This document shows positions 62,038-64,000 of a DNA stretch of 64,000 nt, in pieces. Location: assembly GCA_016716405.1 (NCBI GenBank), contig JADJWK010000002.1:868001-932000 (forward strand), given 5' to 3'. The DNA is from Candidatus Melainabacteria bacterium. GTDB lineage: Bacteria; Cyanobacteriota; Vampirovibrionia; Obscuribacterales; Obscuribacteraceae. The notes under the pieces are model-generated. The model saw only the letters and a program-made list of their open reading frames with translations, was not told the origin of the DNA and did no database searches. How positions within the stretch are numbered: the first letter of the stretch is position 1; the number at the start of each line of letters is the position of its first letter. The position numbers and the translations under genes were made by a program.

Positions 62038-64000
62038 GTGACTAACGCAGCTCCACAATCAGACCAAGAAGCCGCCAAGAAGCCAACTCCTCCTGGCGGT
62101 GATTCCACGTCTGCGGCCGGCAGCCAGGGAGACGCCAAGACTGAGACGGACAAGGCCTCCTCAGCCGGTCTCAGCGAAGTTCAAGAGGCTCAGGGTCATC
62201 CCGGCACTAGCAGGGACGACGGAGCTGCCGCGGCAACCGCCACTGCCGATGCCGGCGACCAGAATGATGGCGCTGAGGCGGACGACTCCGGCGAGTCGAC
62301 AGCTCAGGCGGAAGTTCGCCAGACTCTGGAAAAAGGAGGTGCGGTAGCCACTGCTGCTAGCCCCGAAGTCCAGGCTCAGCTGGTGGCGAGCGGTACCATT
62401 CCAGATGTGGCGGTCACCACCGAGGTCCGGGACGATGGACCGGAAGCCGGGGCCGATCAGCCCGGAATGGTGGAGAAAGGCTCCAAGTCGATCTGGGGAA
62501 GCATCAAGGACGGATTCACCTCCACCGTATCGACTATAAAGGATGCCGGATCGGCCGCAATCGATTTCGCTGTCGATCCGATCGGATCCATGGAGGGTTG
62601 GTGGGATGATTTTTCTACTTTCGAGAACAGCTTCATCCAGAACATCAACCTGGAAAGCTCTCTGGATCTGAAGAGCGCCAAGCTCGAGCAGCGTGCCAAG
62701 GATCTGACCTCGGATGTTCTGAGAAACGGTCACCCGGTGAGCGCTGAGGATTTCGATGCTCTGGCAGGTCAGCGCCTGGACGGGCAGGATCTGAGCCAGG
62801 TCAGGGAGTTCCTGAATAGCCCCTGGAGCGACGATAATGTCGAGATGAAATATGATCAGGACAAGAAGGCATGGACCGATACTGATCCCGATACCGGTAT
62901 GGTTCGCACCGAGAACGCTGATGGCTCCGTTGAACTGAAGCTCAAGAACGGCGTCACAATTACTAAGGGGGCAGATGGAGAGGAGAGCTGGATCTTCTCG
63001 GATGGTGCCCTGGGCAAGAGCAAGGATGGACAGCTCACCGGCTCCTTTGGCATAGCGCAAATGACCATGCTCGAGTTCTCCCGCAAGTATGAAGACGCTG
63101 GTGAGTTTTTCGGAAAGCAGGCAGAGAATTTCGCGCCTCATCAGAACCCCTGGAACGAGACCAGCAACGAGAGCGCCGAAAGCCTGATTTCATCCAAGCT
63201 TCCTGACGGCATCAAGCTCGATCTCGTCGAGAAGGCTCTCGAAACACCTTTCTTCACAGAGAATGCGGATACGACCTACGACAACCAGAACAAAGTCTGG
63301 ATCGATGTCGATAAGGATACCGGGCTCAAGCGTTTCGAGGCCAAAGACGGCAGAGTGGCTGTGGAGCTTCCTGACGGAACCAAGGTCACTCGTAATGCCG
63401 ATGGCAGCCAGACCTACTATTTCAAAGATTCTACGGTGCACAAGAGCGCTGACGGCAAATATTCGGTCTCGGACAAGGCAGACGTGGCTCCGCCAGGAGA
63501 GAGCGGCTCAGCAGGATTGTCGCCCGAGGTGAGGCAGCGTCTCGAGGAAATCCAGCAGCAGGTAGTGGGCAAGGGCTCCAAAGTAGACGAGGCCACAGCA
63601 CATGACCAGCTCAGCCAGCGGGTCCCGAATCTCGAGCAGGTCCAGAAATTCATCGACAGTCCCTTCAGTGCCGGAGAGCTCGAGAGCAAGTATGACACCG
63701 CCAGCCAGAGCTGGATCGATACCGACAAGAGCACCGGCATGACCCGGATTCAGGGCCCCGATGGTAACGTCATGGTTCGCCTCGCCGACGGTACCGCTGT
63801 GAAAACGGATGCCGATGGAGGTCAGACCTGGTTCCTCCAGGATGGCATAGTACGCAAAGGCAAGGACGGCGATTATCTGTCTTCTCTGGGCGAAGAGCAG
63901 CGAGCTCTCATGGACAACGCCCGGGAGCTCGTCCCGAATACCGACCGGCTTTACTCTAACGCCATGGATGTCCAGTCCTACGGCGAGCAGCAGCGGGCTG
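62038..64000 (+). CDS. Large repeat-containing hydrophilic protein (paralogue, runs off the right edge)
   Basis: An open frame from GTG 62038 to the window end, at least 654 residues, without a stop. It starts MTNAAPQSDQEAAKKPTPP with a low-complexity region of about 140 residues, then GPEAGADQPGMVEKGSK and WWDDFSTFENSF, matching the block in the preceding gene. From about residue 265 on come beta repeats in a regular order: a helix ending in FLNSPWSDDNVEMKYD, DTDPDTGMVRTENADG, ELKLKNGVTITKGADG and SWIFSDGALGKSKDG; the unit recurs near 405 and near 540 (KFIDSPFSAGELESKYD, DTDKSTGMTRIQGPDG). So there are at least three copies of a roughly 130-residue unit. No signal peptide is obvious. Confidence 0.85.
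   Translation, partial: MTNAAPQSDQEAAKKPTPPGGDSTSAAGSQGDAKTETDKASSAGLSEVQEAQGHPGTSRDDGAAAATATADAGDQNDGAEADDSGESTAQAEVRQTLEKGGAVATAASPEVQAQLVASGTIPDVAVTTEVRDDGPEAGADQPGMVEKGSKSIWGSIKDGFTSTVSTIKDAGSAAIDFAVDPIGSMEGWWDDFSTFENSFIQNINLESSLDLKSAKLEQRAKDLTSDVLRNGHPVSAEDFDALAGQRLDGQDLSQVREFLNSPWSDDNVEMKYDQDKKAWTDTDPDTGMVRTENADGSVELKLKNGVTITKGADGEESWIFSDGALGKSKDGQLTGSFGIAQMTMLEFSRKYEDAGEFFGKQAENFAPHQNPWNETSNESAESLISSKLPDGIKLDLVEKALETPFFTENADTTYDNQNKVWIDVDKDTGLKRFEAKDGRVAVELPDGTKVTRNADGSQTYYFKDSTVHKSADGKYSVSDKADVAPPGESGSAGLSPEVRQRLEEIQQQVVGKGSKVDEATAHDQLSQRVPNLEQVQKFIDSPFSAGELESKYDTASQSWIDTDKSTGMTRIQGPDGNVMVRLADGTAVKTDADGGQTWFLQDGIVRKGKDGDYLSSLGEEQRALMDNARELVPNTDRLYSNAMDVQSYGEQQRA

Overview
The window reads as a chromosomal segment of a free-living, Gram-negative-type bacterium with a respiratory chain, moderately GC-rich by eye. 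Several things point to a non-photosynthetic relative of the Cyanobacteria (Melainabacteria/Vampirovibrionia, possibly the Obscuribacter group): two single-RRM RNA-binding proteins of the cyanobacterial Rbp kind, a cytochrome b that looks like cytochrome b6 rather than bc1, a large expansion of Ser/Thr kinases carrying TPR or LRR tails, and an outer-membrane-type barrel (DUF2490). This placement is inference. No rRNA, tRNA, CRISPR array, integrase or transposase was seen.

Layout. 1-3.2 kb: two divergent RRM genes (one cut by the left edge), small and hypothetical genes, a 36-residue membrane peptide and a membrane protein with a PH-like domain. 3.3-23.9 kb: a nitrate-respiration island. moaA (molybdenum cofactor), a TPR protein, an E. 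coli-type narK coupled to an isoprenylcysteine-methyltransferase-like membrane protein, a nitronate monooxygenase, a universal stress protein, a second NarK with an extra soluble insert, and a long minus-strand operon: diheme cytochrome c, narG, narH, narJ, a fused NarI-Rieske gene, a b6/IV-type cytochrome b and a monoheme cytochrome c. Together these encode a cytoplasm-facing nitrate reductase physically joined, through NarI, to the Rieske part of a quinol:cytochrome c oxidoreductase.

24-28.6 kb: an MBOAT acyltransferase and a divergent SGNH-like partner (surface glycan acylation), a dimethylarginine-hydrolase-like enzyme and a hypothetical gene. 28.6-40 kb: four Ser/Thr kinases (two with LRR tails, convergent; two with TPR tails, in tandem), a TPR protein and a staphylococcal-nuclease-like protein whose true start seems to be a CTG. 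39.9-43 kb: argR-argG-argH with paired ARG boxes over the argR start codon. 43-45.9 kb: two secreted hypothetical proteins and a DUF2490 barrel. 46-49.7 kb: etfB-etfA-ETF:quinone oxidoreductase, feeding electrons from acyl-CoA or related dehydrogenation into the quinone pool. 50-55.2 kb: a DUF885 hydrolase followed by two membrane-first kinases, one with a degenerate DFG motif. 55.2-55.8 kb: a non-coding stretch holding two pairs of direct repeats. 55.8-58.3 kb: tdh-kbl (threonine to glycine plus acetyl-CoA). 58.3-64 kb: a lipoprotein and two paralogous, very large, repeat-containing proteins that share an upstream element; the second runs off the right edge.
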